Below are positions 45,609 to 55,862 of a DNA stretch of 56,992 nt, one piece after another; the first letter of the stretch is position 1; every line of letters begins with the position of its first letter. Made by a program: the position numbers and the translations under genes. Source of the DNA: Zygnema cylindricum (taxonomy: Eukaryota; Streptophyta; Zygnematophyceae; Zygnematales; Zygnemataceae); contig JBBHKE010002043.1 in NCBI GenBank assembly GCA_037447655.1, positions 1 to 56,992 on the forward strand. The letters are read 5' to 3'. The notes under the pieces are model-generated. The model made no database searches and was not told the origin of the DNA. It saw only the letters and a list, made by a program, of their open reading frames with translations.

Positions 45609-46480
45609 ATTGGAAGGTAAGATTCTCACCTTCCGATTTGCGGTCTCTAGTTGAAAATCGGCGATTCTCTTCCGGGTCACCGAAGAAATAGCATACACGC
45701 TGTCCGTACACGTTATCTTACCCGATTGTGACCTGTGACAGGAGGTTTACGGTCGTATCTTTGTCTTATTGTCGGTGAGTTTCGCGAGGCGGTCGCTGAT
45801 GTCGACACGAGCGGCGCATTAAAGTCGAGCCGGATAAAATGTTGCCACGTCAGCATGCTTGACTTTGACTTTGACTTTAATGATGGTGCTCAGCTTTTTA
45901 AAGGTTTCATGCCTCAATCGTAAAAACGTTTGAACGCCTTTTCGAAGTTTTAGAGTCCAACGCGTCGTATTTTTTGTTTTTAATGCCGTATAGAAGGTTC
46001 ATACAGTATAAAGAATGGTTGAAACGGAAAAGCGAGGGTTAAATCGTAAATACTAGAGGTCAAGAATGAAACAAGAGGGATAAAACGCTAAAGCGTGTGC
46101 CTTCGGCGTTTAAACACAACATTGAAATTTGGAGAAAGTCAACGCGTACGGAAATCGAACGAGAGGGTATAAATAATCCTTCTTTTGCCATTCTTAACAT
46201 TCCTTGCGAAATAAATGACTTTCTAGTTCGTTCTCTTTCCTTATTCATCGACTATGTACGAGACAACCAACGTTTCTAGGCGATTTTGACCGATTTTGAC
46301 CGATTTTTTGGCCGTTTTTGGAAGATTTCTACACGTGGAAAGATTCTTTTGGACTTTTACGAAGAAGCTAAAAGTGTCATTTGGTCAAAAGCTTCATTTG
46401 GCATTTGGCTGGAAGGTTAATTTCACACGTGCGAAATTAGGGCGGGAGAATAGAAGGTGAGGGGAATGAATAGGAATTGG
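45609..46480. other. Region without recognised gene
   Basis: Small open frames of unremarkable composition. TTGACTTTGACTTTGACTTT occurs near 45860 and CGATTTTGACCG repeats near 46285. No gene was supported. Confidence 0.5.
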
Positions 46481-46487
46481 AGGTGTT

Positions 46488-46534
46488 GCCACGTGGCATA
46501 TTGTGGAAGAGAGATGGTTTGAAAGCCACGTGGC
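46488..46534. promoter_or_regulatory. Two perfect GCCACGTGGC palindromes
   Basis: GCCACGTGGC occurs at 46488-46497 and 46525-46534. The motif contains a G-box (CACGTG) and an ABRE core (ACGTGGC) and lies about 560-610 bp upstream of the start codon at 47098. It could be a bZIP/bHLH site for that gene; the link is inference. Confidence 0.4.
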
Positions 46535-46549
46535 AGCTGGATGATTGAC

Positions 46550-47000
46550 TCAAACCGTTCACTTTGAAAAAACAAAAAAAATGTAAAAACAAATGGCAAG
46601 AAAGGATGGTAAAAAAAAGGAATTTTGAGCCTTAAACCTTGGAATCACTCACCTTTTTCTTCTCCCTCTTCTCTTCCCTCTCGCTCTCCCTCCCCATCTC
46701 CCCTTCTCTTCCTCTCCCTCTCTCTCTCTCCCCTCTAAATGCATGGTGACATGGACCACAAAACAACGATTTAATTTTAGCAAATTAAACTCAATAAGTT
46801 CACTTCGAAAAAACAAAAAATGTAGAAAAAAATCCCTCTCCCTCCCCTCCTCCTCTCCCTCTCCCTCTCCCTCTGAATGCACGCTGACAGCACCACAAAA
46901 TAAAGATTTCGTATTTTTATAAAATTTTTATTGAAATTATTCACTTTGAAAAAACAAAAAAAAATGTAAAATCAAATAGCAAGAAAGGATCGGCCAAATG
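46550..47000. repeat. Repeated upstream blocks with CT tracts
   Basis: The phrase TCACTTTGAAAAAACAAAAA and its continuation (TGTAAAA...AATAGCAAGAAAGGAT) occur at about 46559, 46800 and 46940, separated by CCCTCTCC tracts and GAATGCA...GCTGACA phrases. These look like local duplications in the promoter region of the downstream gene. Confidence 0.65.
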
Positions 47001-47097
47001 ATGGTAATAAAATGGACCAATGGGAGGCAATCGTTTCTTGGCAGGGGGCAAAACGAGTAAAAACGTTTTTTTTCGCAAAAAACGTTTTTACAAGAAA

Positions 47098-47241
47098 ATG
47101 GCGAAAATGATGTCCTCCGCCTTCTTTCTCTTCCTTGCCATTGCCATCCCTCCATTGGTGTCGGCCACTCCTCTTTTGACGCAAAAAGATGGTACGTCCC
47201 TCCGTACATTGGTTGACTTTTTCCTTTGGGAAAGTGTTTGT

Positions 47242-47275
<34 letters not shown>

Positions 47276-50200
47276 CCCTCTTCCTTACATTCATTGATGA
47301 TTTCTTTTAGGAAAGTGTTTGTGTTCTCTCCCTCTCTCTCTTAACTTATCTTCGATGTCATAAGATAGTCACCACAGTTAGTACTTCATAATGACCATAA
47401 CGTCATACCATTGTGATAGTAGTTAACATACTCATAAAAATATGTATGTAAAATTTAATAAACGTAATAAATAATTTAATAAATGTAAAAATTTGGCGTT
47501 TCCTAATAATGTTTATAAGCAACGTCTAGTATTGAAAATTCGGACCGAATTTCGAAATTTGGAATGTGGCACTTTTGTTCGAACATTCATAAGAATTTTG
47601 CATCTTTTCATATTCATCGTCCCTCGATATTTATTCAAATCTTTATTTAATGTGCAAAATGCGATTTAAAAACTATGCAGTAAAAAGATTCAAAAATAAT
47701 GACATAGCGTTTATGCTGAAAGGAATGCAATGTTGTTAACATTTTTTTTATGACATTGAAATGACGTTGATAATATAGTTGTTTGTTTATTTTTATGGAT
47801 GTTAAACAAGTCGTATTTTTTGCAGCTATTCAATTCCTACGGGTATATACAGTACATAGTGTTTATGCTTTTATTTAGTGGTTGTATGTTTTTTGTATAT
47901 AGTGTTTTGTGAGATACGACTCTCATTAGAGATATTTAAAGATATATTTTTAAAGATTCAGAAAAAAATGACCGCAATGAATGCTACGGTACTTTCAAAT
48001 TTCAATCGCAAAGTATTTATTTTTGATTTGGTAAACAAAAATGTCATTTTGGGGTAACATCCAAATAAATTTATATATAATGCATATATGCATTACATCC
48101 ACATGTTTATGCATACAAATAATCGCCTTACACCTGTTCCTCTTTTTTGTCGTTTTACAGCTTCCTTGAGTTCATACGCACAATGCCCAGTTTCCACGTA
48201 TGTTACCCCTCCTGGGACAGATGCCTTTCGTTCCCTTCTCCCTCACTTTCCTCCCCTCTCTCTCTCTAACTCTCTTTCTCTCTCTTTCTCTTTCTCCACA
48301 TCTCTCTCCCTCTCTCTCTTTCTTCCACTCTTCCTAAGCCTGAATCCTTTCAGGGTTTCCGCTCTCTCCCTCTCCTTTCTCACTTTCCTTTTTCTCTCAC
48401 ACTCCCCCTCTTTCGTAACTCTCCTTCTTCCTCCCCCTCTGCCTCTCTCACTCCCTCTCCCTCCCCTCTCCATCTTTCTCTCTCCCCTCCATCTCTCTCT
48501 CCATCTCCCTCTCCCTCTCCCTGTCCATATTCCTCCCACTCTTCCTATTCCTCTCACTCTCCCTCTCTAATTTAGTATGTCTACGAATCGTGGGTTTTTT
48601 TTTTTGCAGATATAACTCTCCCAAGTTCATTATTCAATGGGAACTGTACATTAAGAAAAAAATCGACTGTATTTCACCATCATCCATTCGAATCCGAAGT
48701 GTGCAACATCACAACATCGATTGACGAACCAGTAAGCTCACGAGCCCTCTTCTCTGTCTCTTCATATCCCACTCTCCATCCCTCTCTTTCCTCTCTCAAC
48801 TCTCGCACTCTCTCTCACTCTTCTTCCAAATCCTCTCTCCTCTCTCTCTCTCTCCCCGTCTCTCCGTCACTCTCACTCGCCCTCTCTCTCCCACTCTCTC
48901 ATCTCTCTCTCCCTCTCTAATTATATCTCTCCTCTCTTTCTCTTGCTTTCTCTCTCTCACACACTCCACTTCCTTTCTCTCGCCTTCTCACTCGCGCACT
49001 CTCCCTCTTTATCCCACTTTTCCCATTTATCTCTCTTTTCTCTCACTCGCCCTCTCTCTCATCACCGCTCTCTCTATCACCATTCCGCTCTATCTCTCTC
49101 GCTCTCTCCTACTTATTGGAGGTGGATTGGCAGAAGCTTTCCGGCCGACAATTCGACTGTGCTAATCCAATCCTGCATAGATTCCGACGGCTTTTTCATG
49201 GAGTTAAAAAACGCTCGTTTTTGAATTCGGCGAGCGGCCCATCCGGTTTGAATGTAAGCTGCTTGTAGACGACTCCAAGCCTCGGCGGAAGAGGAGGCGC
49301 CGCGAATAAGACGAGTGCGCTCGGTAGTAAGTGACATCACTAGACGAGCGTGCGCATCCTCGTCCTTTTGTTTCCATGTAGCTATTGCCAACTCTTTGGT
49401 AGCTTTTTCTGCTGGTGTATCAGTAGAGGAAAGTATAGGAGGTTTTGAAATTCCTATAAAATGGTCCCAAATCTTCTCGTGTTTGAAAAAATGCATGGCT
49501 GAAAATGACCAATCATAAAAGTTTTGGCCATCAAACTTCTGGATACTATTAGAAGTGGCATGGCTAGGCCCATAACCTATTGGAGGTGGATTGGCGGAAG
49601 CCATGAAATTGTACACAAGAGAAAGATCAATGCATTGGAGAGAGGAATTGATTTGTATTTGGGATGATTTCATTAAGTGAGAAGAGTCACTTATATACAA
49701 AATATACAATGCTAATTACTGTGGAGTCTAAGCGCTCTACGGTGCGCTGTAACAAAGTAATCTTAGTCTAGATTCTAACAAATGTATGTAAGACAAAAGA
49801 CTGGACCGTCGGCTAAAAGACTGGACCGACGGTCAAAAGACTTCTACGTAAAGGACTAGACCGACGTATGTAACGAAAAAGTACAATTGATTGGACCGAC
49901 GTATGGAAGTACGGACAGGACCAAAAAGTGAGACGTGCGGACAAGTCGGTCAACAAGATTTGACCGACGTAAGAAAACGTACGAACACGACAAAAAATAT
50001 CCTACGCTAAATGTCCTGTAACACTACTCTCCCTCCCCCTTTTCTCTCTCTCTCCCCTTCTTTTTGTTCCTCTCTCCCTCTCGCTCTCCACCTCTCTCTC
50101 TATGTCCATCTCTCTTTCTCCCTCTATCTCCCGTTTTCTATCCTCTGTCTCACTTTTTCTCTCACTCTCCGGCTTTCTCTCCACCTCTCTCTCCATCACG

Positions 50201-51187
50201 CTCTCTCTCCTTTCTTGCTCTCTTTTTTTCTCTTTTCTCTCTCCCTCTTTTTTCCTCTCTTCACCACCTTTCTCTCCCTCCCTCTCTCTTTTCTTACTCT
50301 CTCCATCTCTCTCTCCGTCCTCTTTCTTTATATCTCCCTCTTTCCCCCATAATTCTCTATCTCATTCCCCCTCTCTCTCTTCATCAATTTTCCGCTCCTC
50401 TCTATTTTTTGCTCTTCCTCTCTCCTTCTCTCCATAGCTCTCTCCACCTCTCCCCTGCTCTCTCTCCCTATCTCTCGCTCTCTCTCTCTTGCTTTCCATC
50501 TCCTTTTTTTCTCTCTCTCTCTTTTACTCTCTCCTCCATATGTCGTTCTCGCCTCTCGCCCCCTCTCTCTCAATCTCATCCCCCACTTTCCTTCACTCTG
50601 TCACTGTCCCTCCATTTCTCTCTCTCACTCCCTCTCGCTCTCTCCTCTCTCTTCACCTTCTCTCTCTCCCTCTCCCCTCCTCTCTCTATCTCCATTTCTA
50701 TCTATCTGTCTCTGTCACTTGATCTCAAACTACTCTCCCTTTGTTCCTCTCTCTCTGTCTCACTCTCTCCCCCCGCGCTGCCCTCATTTCCCCTCTCCTT
50801 CCCTACCCCTCCCCTTCCCTCCTCTCCTCTCTCCTCTCTTTCTCTCTCTTTCTCTCTCTCTGTCTCTCTATGTCACTATCGCTGTATTTCTCTCTCCGTC
50901 TCTCTCTACATCCCTCTCTTTATCTTTACCTCTCTGTCTCTCTCACTCTCTCTGTTTCTCCCTCTCTCTGTTTTTCTCTCTCTCTTTACTTTATTTCAAT
51001 TGCGCAGGTTATTCTTCCACTTGCCTTATGTGCCTATAGGTGCCAAGTGAACGGGAAATATTCGTGTGCTTATCTCCTCCTTAATTACTACCAGAACTCG
51101 AATACAAATTTTGCTAACTGCAATAATGGTCTCTCATGCTCTGGATCTCCTACGGTAGTATACATGGTAGTTTCATGCCCACCATAA
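47098..51187 (+). CDS. Probable small secreted cysteine-rich protein (four exons, one junction uncertain)
   Basis: Exon 1 (47098-47191) encodes a clear signal peptide, MAKMMSSAFFLFLAIAIPPL then VSATPLLTQKD, and ends at a gtacgt donor. Exon 2 starts at 48161 after a TTTTACAG acceptor (ASLSSYAQCPVSTY). Exon 3 is 48610-48731 (LFNGNCTLRKKSTVF, ESEVCNITTSIDEP) with a gtaagc donor. Exon 4 is 51008-51187 (LALCAYRCQVNGKYSCAYL, CNNGLSCSG, VVSCPP, stop TAA). Exons 3 and 4 join in phase. The exon 2/3 junction does not: the good gtatgt donor at 48198 gives the wrong phase, and the in-phase donor at 48230 is weak. So either an exon is missing or the gene is damaged. At least nine cysteines are spread over about 140 residues. 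I do not recognise the family. Confidence 0.55.
47192..48160 (+). other. Intron 1 of the secreted-protein gene
   Basis: A 969-bp GT-AG intron. It has a CT run at 47238-47270, a partial repeat of TTTGGGAAAGTGTTTGTGTT at 47223 and 47309, then AT-rich sequence. No other feature. Confidence 0.6.
49113..49604 (-). mobile_element. Copia-type retrotransposon gag fragment
   Basis: An open frame of 163 codons from the ATG at 49604 reads MASANPPPIGYGPSHATSNS, IQKFDGQNFYDWSFSAMHFF, WDHFIGI, DEDAHARLVMSL and SSSAEAWSRLQAAYIQTGW. This is the pattern of plant Copia gag (UBN2-type) domains: KFDGxNFxxW, then SAxEAWxxLxxxY. It ends early at 49113; no zinc knuckle, protease, integrase or reverse transcriptase follows. 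It lies antisense in intron 3 of the secreted-protein gene. Confidence 0.8.
49605..49994. other. Flank of the Copia fragment with GACTGGACCGACG minisatellite
   Basis: Upstream (minus sense) of gag this would be leader or LTR sequence. At 49795-49975 a diverged repeat of AAAGACTGGACCGACGGT is present. I found neither a clear tRNA primer site nor LTR ends. Confidence 0.5.
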
Positions 51188-51730
51188 GCCGTAGTACAAG
51201 TCATACAAAATGCTTCAACAACTTTTCGGAGTAGGAAAAACTATATATATTTACATATATATGTACATATGTTTTTAAAGCCATGGTATGTGTGTGCAAG
51301 TAGTGGGCACTTAAGTCCTTGTGCAACAATCCGTGAAAAAAACAAAATGAAATAAGAGACATTCCGGTTCTAAAAAGGAAGATGGAACAGCACAACAAGT
51401 TACCATTATCATGTCGTGACCAATAATTACCTATGTGCCGCGTACAGTAAGTTTTGTTTTTGACATATTAAAGATTTATTTGTATTTCCAAGGACCTTAA
51501 GCTAGTCATTTCTATTCCAAATATCTTTTTGTTGGACAAAGCGTAATGTTGCACGTAGGTTCTTAAAGAACCCTAAATAACTCCAAACATTCATTATAAA
51601 GTCAGTGTATTGAAATCACCAAAACTACTCCATCTGTGCCTTTTGCGTGAACAGGAAAGCACACATCGAAATGATTGTGTGATTATTGCTGTTACCACAA
51701 CTGAAAGTGATTCCAACATTCTTAAGCAAC
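51188..51730. other. 3' flank of the secreted-protein gene
   Basis: AT-rich non-coding DNA with a TATATATTTACATATATATG stretch near 51243. No gene was recognised. Confidence 0.5.
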
Positions 51731-51945
51731 TCCACAGCACCACTATTTCAAGTGTAGCCACCATTTCATTTGTAAACACTGATTCATCATTTCTAACTAC
51801 TATTTCATGTGTTATCACTATTTCATCTCTAACCCATATTTCATGTGTTACACTACTTCATGTGTAACCAGTGTTTCATCTCTAACCGCTTCTTCATGTG
51901 TAGCCACCATCTCATTGAAGCCACTATTTTATATGTTTGTCGAAA
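51731..51945. repeat. ~19-20-bp minisatellite (TTTCATGTGTAACCACTA)
   Basis: About ten diverged copies of a unit like ATTTCATGTGTAACCACT, alternating TCATGTGT and TCATCTCT. Open frames across it are repeat translations. Confidence 0.75.
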
Positions 51946-52800
51946 TGAAGTGGATGCAATTTGAGTTGTGATTTGAAACTTCCTACACAAACAAAAATCT
52001 CAATACTACTCCTAGCACTACCTGATAAGTTTACATTGGTTCTCACCTCATTGGACAGTTATTAGGGAAAGGTGTGGAAGTGGGGGGAGGTTGTCGAGAA
52101 GCTGATTGCTATTAAAGGCTCCACCGTGGTGGTGATGCTCGGAAAGGCCACGAAGAGCGAGCCTAACATTAAAGACACAAGCGAAGGTCAAACTAGTGGG
52201 TCTCAAAAACATGGCATAAAGGTAACAAGCGTTCAAACCACTGACCAACCAAGTGACTTACCAGGTGACAAGGCGTGACATGGCAACATGTCCAAATCAC
52301 AAGAACTTTGTCTACATGACAAGAACTATGTTTGCAAGACGAGCATGCAGATGGTAATAGACCAACAAGGCGGAGAGGAGATAGGCAAGTCTAGTGATGA
52401 TGGCAATCAAGGCGGAGGGGAGACTGGTAAGTCTAATGATGATGGAGGAGAGAGACCAAAAACAAAACAGAGAGACAAAAACAAAAAAAAGAACGGACCA
52501 AAAAGCTAACAAAGAGAAACCACTCAAGACTCTATCAAGGAATGCCACACTCCGAGCTACACAATGGTTATGCAAACAACAACTCTTACTGAAAGAGATC
52601 TTCTCCTAATGAGAACAACAACTCCTAATGAAAGACATGATCAACAACAGCTAATGAAGTAGATGATCTACCATAGATAATGAAAGAGATGATCTGCCAC
52701 AATGCCAAAAATAGTGAATCAAGAAAGGAGATGATTTTCCACAATGGGTGAAAAGAGGGGATAAATAACTCATCACTTCGGGGGATTCATCGACAGAGAG
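51946..52800. other. Repeat-like region without recognised gene
   Basis: Open frames at 52072-52278 and 52288-52509 have biased, repetitive composition (GKSSDDG, GKSNDDG) and no known domain. From 52560 to 52740 a diverged repeat of CTAATGAAAGAGATGATC occurs. Confidence 0.5.
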
Positions 52801-52827
52801 ACACCGTGTCAGGCCGCATCATGTCTG

Positions 52828-53230
52828 TTGCCCGCGCGCAAGATATCATGCCCGCACACGCGATATTCGGCGTTCGCGCACGATATAATGCACGCACTCG
52901 CGGTATTTTGCATGCACGTGCGGTATTTTTCATGCACGCGCAATATTTTGCATGCACGTATGATTTTTTGCACGCACGCTTGGTATTCTTCGCGATATAT
53001 CGCCGATTCATTTGTTTATGACGTGTACGCGATTCACGTGCACGTTTCATTGAAAAGTACAAATTTCGTGCGATATGATTCATTTCGTGCGCAGGTATGC
53101 GATTTTCGAAGTATGGACGCGAAACATTGTTTAGGAAACGCATCGCGATTTCCAGGAATATATTCGTGCGATATGTTTCGTTTCGTGCGGTATGTTTTGT
53201 TTCGTGCGTATGTGCGCGATTTTGGGAGTA
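52828..53230. repeat. GC-rich ~20-bp minisatellite (GCACGCGCGATATTTTGCAT)
   Basis: About twenty diverged copies of a unit like GCACGCGCGATATTTTGCAT, later turning into TTTCGTGCGATATGTTTCGT. Runs of alternating purine-pyrimidine (GCACGCGC) give Z-DNA potential. The open frames on both strands are repeat translations. Confidence 0.75.
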
Positions 53231-53289
53231 TCGACGGGAAGTATCGTTTGGAGGCGTATCGCGATTTCTAAGCAACGCTTCAATACATC

Positions 53290-54557
53290 TATTTATTTAA
53301 GTCGCGAACCCATGTAGCTTCGCGCATACATGTAGTTAGGGGGGGTTTTTACCCTCAGACACTGGATTTTGTCAGGCGTACGGCAGATGATGTTGGCCGC
53401 CTATTGGCCAACATCTCAAGTAGATTCATGTATGTAAAGTAGGCTAGACGTAGGCTAGTTTTGCTTAGGCCTAGCGTATCTCCTACTTAGGCTAATTCTC
53501 AGACTTAGAGAATTTTAGCTTTTGGACAAGAATTTTCTCTTGGCGGCAGAGCTTTCTCTTGCTCTCTCTCTCTCACCGATTGCTCTTGCTTTCTATTTGT
53601 TATTTCTAGCTAGCTATAGAGGCTAGATAGGTTACGAATATTTGCCCTTGTATTTATGCCCACGATTTTAATTCACACAGCCTAAGGCCACGTCCGGAAG
53701 GTTTCCCTCCAAACTCGGTCTTTTGGTGGAAGTGTTGAATTGGAGATCGTGGGGGAGCACATCTAGACCTTGCTGTGCCTTCCTCGGGCAGCGTGACGGT
53801 TTAGTTGTGTGTGTGTGTCTTGTTTGTATTTCGTTTGGCTTGGAAAGAGTGTATTTTTGATCAGATTTGGATTTTCCCTTGTTCCGATTGGAATATTTCT
53901 TGCTTTGCTGTCATAACGAGATAACTCTTGTAGAGAATGTGATAAAGACCAGAGAACTTAGTGGCTACCTCTTGGCTTAGCATTCTTGTCCCAAAGCTGA
54001 ACTTTTCAAAATCACATTTTCTAAAAGTCTATTTTTTTTAAATAAATTATTAAAAATATAAAATTTATTTCATAAAAGAAATTTACCTTTCATATTCAGT
54101 TTTTATTCTTGTTTTTGTCTTTCCATTTTCCTTCCACTTTATCTTTCATTTTCAGTTTTGCTTCTCAGTTTGGTGTGAGAACCAAAATCTAAATAAAATA
54201 AAAATATAAATTACATTATTTTCAGTATAAAATCTATCTTTTCATTTCTAGATTTTCTCCCACCTATTTTTGAGTTGGTTTTTTCCTTTTGATCTAGCTT
54301 TATTTTTCTACAAGCTTTATTCTACTTTCTCTCCATTATTGCTTTTGCTTTCAGTTTTGCCTTTGAAGAAAATATTATAAAAGTATATAAATTAATAAAT
54401 TTTATATAATTAAAAAAAATAAAAAAATCGTTTTTCTTTTTTGTTTTCTTCTTTCTTGCTTTTAATCTTTGTCTTCTTTCTTGCTGCCACTCTATTTCTG
54501 GTCTGCAGATTTAGGTCTGAATTTGTGTCAGATTTTAGGGTTAATCTGCAAAATTAG
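53290..54557. other. Upstream region of the 54.6-kb gene
   Basis: Probably 5' UTR and intron of the downstream gene: a CT tract at 53555-53575 and T-rich, AT-rich DNA at 54020-54500 with good polypyrimidine-acceptor context (CTGCAG at 54503-54508). No start codon exon could be placed. Confidence 0.45.
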
Positions 54558-55754
54558 GGTTTACATAATTCGGAACCCAAGGAAAAAGATACCAGAAATA
54601 GTGTGGAACAAACTATATCTTCCAGCAGTTCTTTGCCTGAAGATTCGATTTTCGCTCGAAATCCTTTATCTTCTTCTTCTTCTCCATCTCTCGAGCAAGA
54701 AAGTTTGATCGAGAATATCAGCGATAACAACTTTTTACAAAACGACAAATGGCCCAGAACTGATTTTTCGGAAAACCAGGAATTTGAAATGGTAGAAACT
54801 CTTCAGGACTTGAAAGAACCTTCTCTGGAAAAAACATTTTCTTCAAATGCATTCCAGTCTTACCCGAAATTGGTTTCGGTTATCGAACGACAAAATTCTA
54901 CAAATAATTTGAGCATGAGAAGTTGGAAAGATTGCAATTTACTCAATGTTGCAAGATCTTCAAATTTCTTTCTCGATGGACCTCCTGAAGGCTCCGAAAT
55001 GAGAAGAGTCTTTTGTGATACTTTTACTTCTCAAACAGATTCTTATTTGCCGGAGCTTCAAAATATTAGAAGTAATGGAACAAATTTGTCCGATTTGCCT
55101 TCGTGTGTCAGCAGTCCAGTTTGTACAAATCAGCCTTTATCGAGACTGGGATCAATTTCCACATTCGAAACCGATATTGGTTCCGATTCAGAATTGAATC
55201 AAAATGGATCGGATGTCTACTCTATTTTGGATCAAGGAATTAAAGTTTCCGAAAAAGGAGATTGGGGAAGTGCTTTTCCCTCCGTAGAAAACTATTTTCC
55301 TATAGGAAATGAGTGGCCCGAGGATATCGATTATGTTGTCGAGGAAATGCTGGAAGAATTAAGATCGGGATCTTCCCCGAATAACGATGTTCCCGTTTTG
55401 GATAACGGAAACTGTGACAGTTTTACACATGTAAATGGAGTCGGATGCATAAACGGAAACGGAACAGAGCAGGTGAAAGCAGAAATTTTGTCAGGAAATG
55501 AAGAATTCGACAATCGAGATTCGGGAAATTCAGGAGATTTGGGAAATTCAGGAAACCCAGGAAATTTGGGAAATTTGGGAAATTCAGGAAATTCGGGAAG
55601 CTCGGGAAATTCACATTTGGATACAGCTTTATTAACGAGTCTTTTATTGCAATATCGGAATTCTGGATTGGCGGTAAATGATGAAACTTTGGATAATAGC
55701 ATTCAAAGTATTCTATCGAGAATCGGAAATCAGATCCATGATAGATTGAGGTAA
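54558..55754 (+). CDS. Ser/Asn-rich acidic protein, 3'-terminal exon (5' end not found)
   Basis: The frame is open from 54558, directly after an AAATTAG acceptor, to TAA at 55752-55754, about 398 codons. The first in-frame ATG is only at 54789. Earlier residues (SSSSSLPEDSIFARNPLSSS) have the same composition, so I think an upstream exon supplies the start. The protein is rich in Ser, Asn, Asp and Glu, with an acidic stretch WPEDIDYVVEEMLEELRSG and a run of GNSG/GNLG tripeptide-like repeats at 55522-55610. It ends in a Leu-rich segment, LLTSLLLQYRNSGLAV, and IQSILSRIGNQIHDRLR. I recognise no domain. The composition would suit a transcriptional activator or other largely disordered nuclear protein, but that is a guess. 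Confidence 0.6.
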   Translation, partial: GLHNSEPKEKDTRNSVEQTISSSSSLPEDSIFARNPLSSSSSPSLEQESLIENISDNNFLQNDKWPRTDFSENQEFEMVETLQDLKEPSLEKTFSSNAFQSYPKLVSVIERQNSTNNLSMRSWKDCNLLNVARSSNFFLDGPPEGSEMRRVFCDTFTSQTDSYLPELQNIRSNGTNLSDLPSCVSSPVCTNQPLSRLGSISTFETDIGSDSELNQNGSDVYSILDQGIKVSEKGDWGSAFPSVENYFPIGNEWPEDIDYVVEEMLEELRSGSSPNNDVPVLDNGNCDSFTHVNGVGCINGNGTEQVKAEILSGNEEFDNRDSGNSGDLGNSGNPGNLGNLGNSGNSGSSGNSHLDTALLTSLLLQYRNSGLAVNDETLDNSIQSILSRIGNQIHDRLR

Positions 55755-55784
55755 ATAAGGTAGAAATATAAATTTTAAAAAAAG

Positions 55785-55862
55785 AATAAAATTAGGAAAT
55801 GGGTTTTTGGAATAAAATGCGGGTTTACAGTCTACCTTTTTTTTTGTATGTTGGAAAATAAA
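55785..55862 (+). terminator. Candidate polyadenylation signals
   Basis: AATAAA occurs at 55785-55790 and again at 55857-55862, 30-110 bp after the stop codon of the Ser/Asn-rich protein. Plant signals are loose, so this is only suggestive. Confidence 0.4.

Larger units (their letters stand above)
48732..51007 (+). other. Intron 3 of the secreted-protein gene, CT-rich
   Basis: A 2276-bp GT-AG intron (gtaagc donor, gcgcag acceptor). CT-rich low-complexity DNA fills 48770-49110 and 50020-50990; frames of up to 328 codons there are translated repeat. The middle holds an antisense Copia gag fragment and a minisatellite. Confidence 0.7.

Noticed and set aside
50011-51050. Open frame of 328 codons, Ser/Leu-rich, resembling a membrane protein
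   Set aside because: Pure CT low-complexity DNA in intron 3 of the secreted-protein gene; three overlapping frames look the same.
52072-52509. Two open frames with Gly/Asp/Lys-rich text
   Set aside because: Repetitive composition and no domain; I could not connect them by convincing splice sites to the downstream gene.
52828-53271. Cys/His-rich open frame resembling a metal-binding protein
   Set aside because: It is a translation of the GCACGCGCGATAT minisatellite, with similar frames on the opposite strand.
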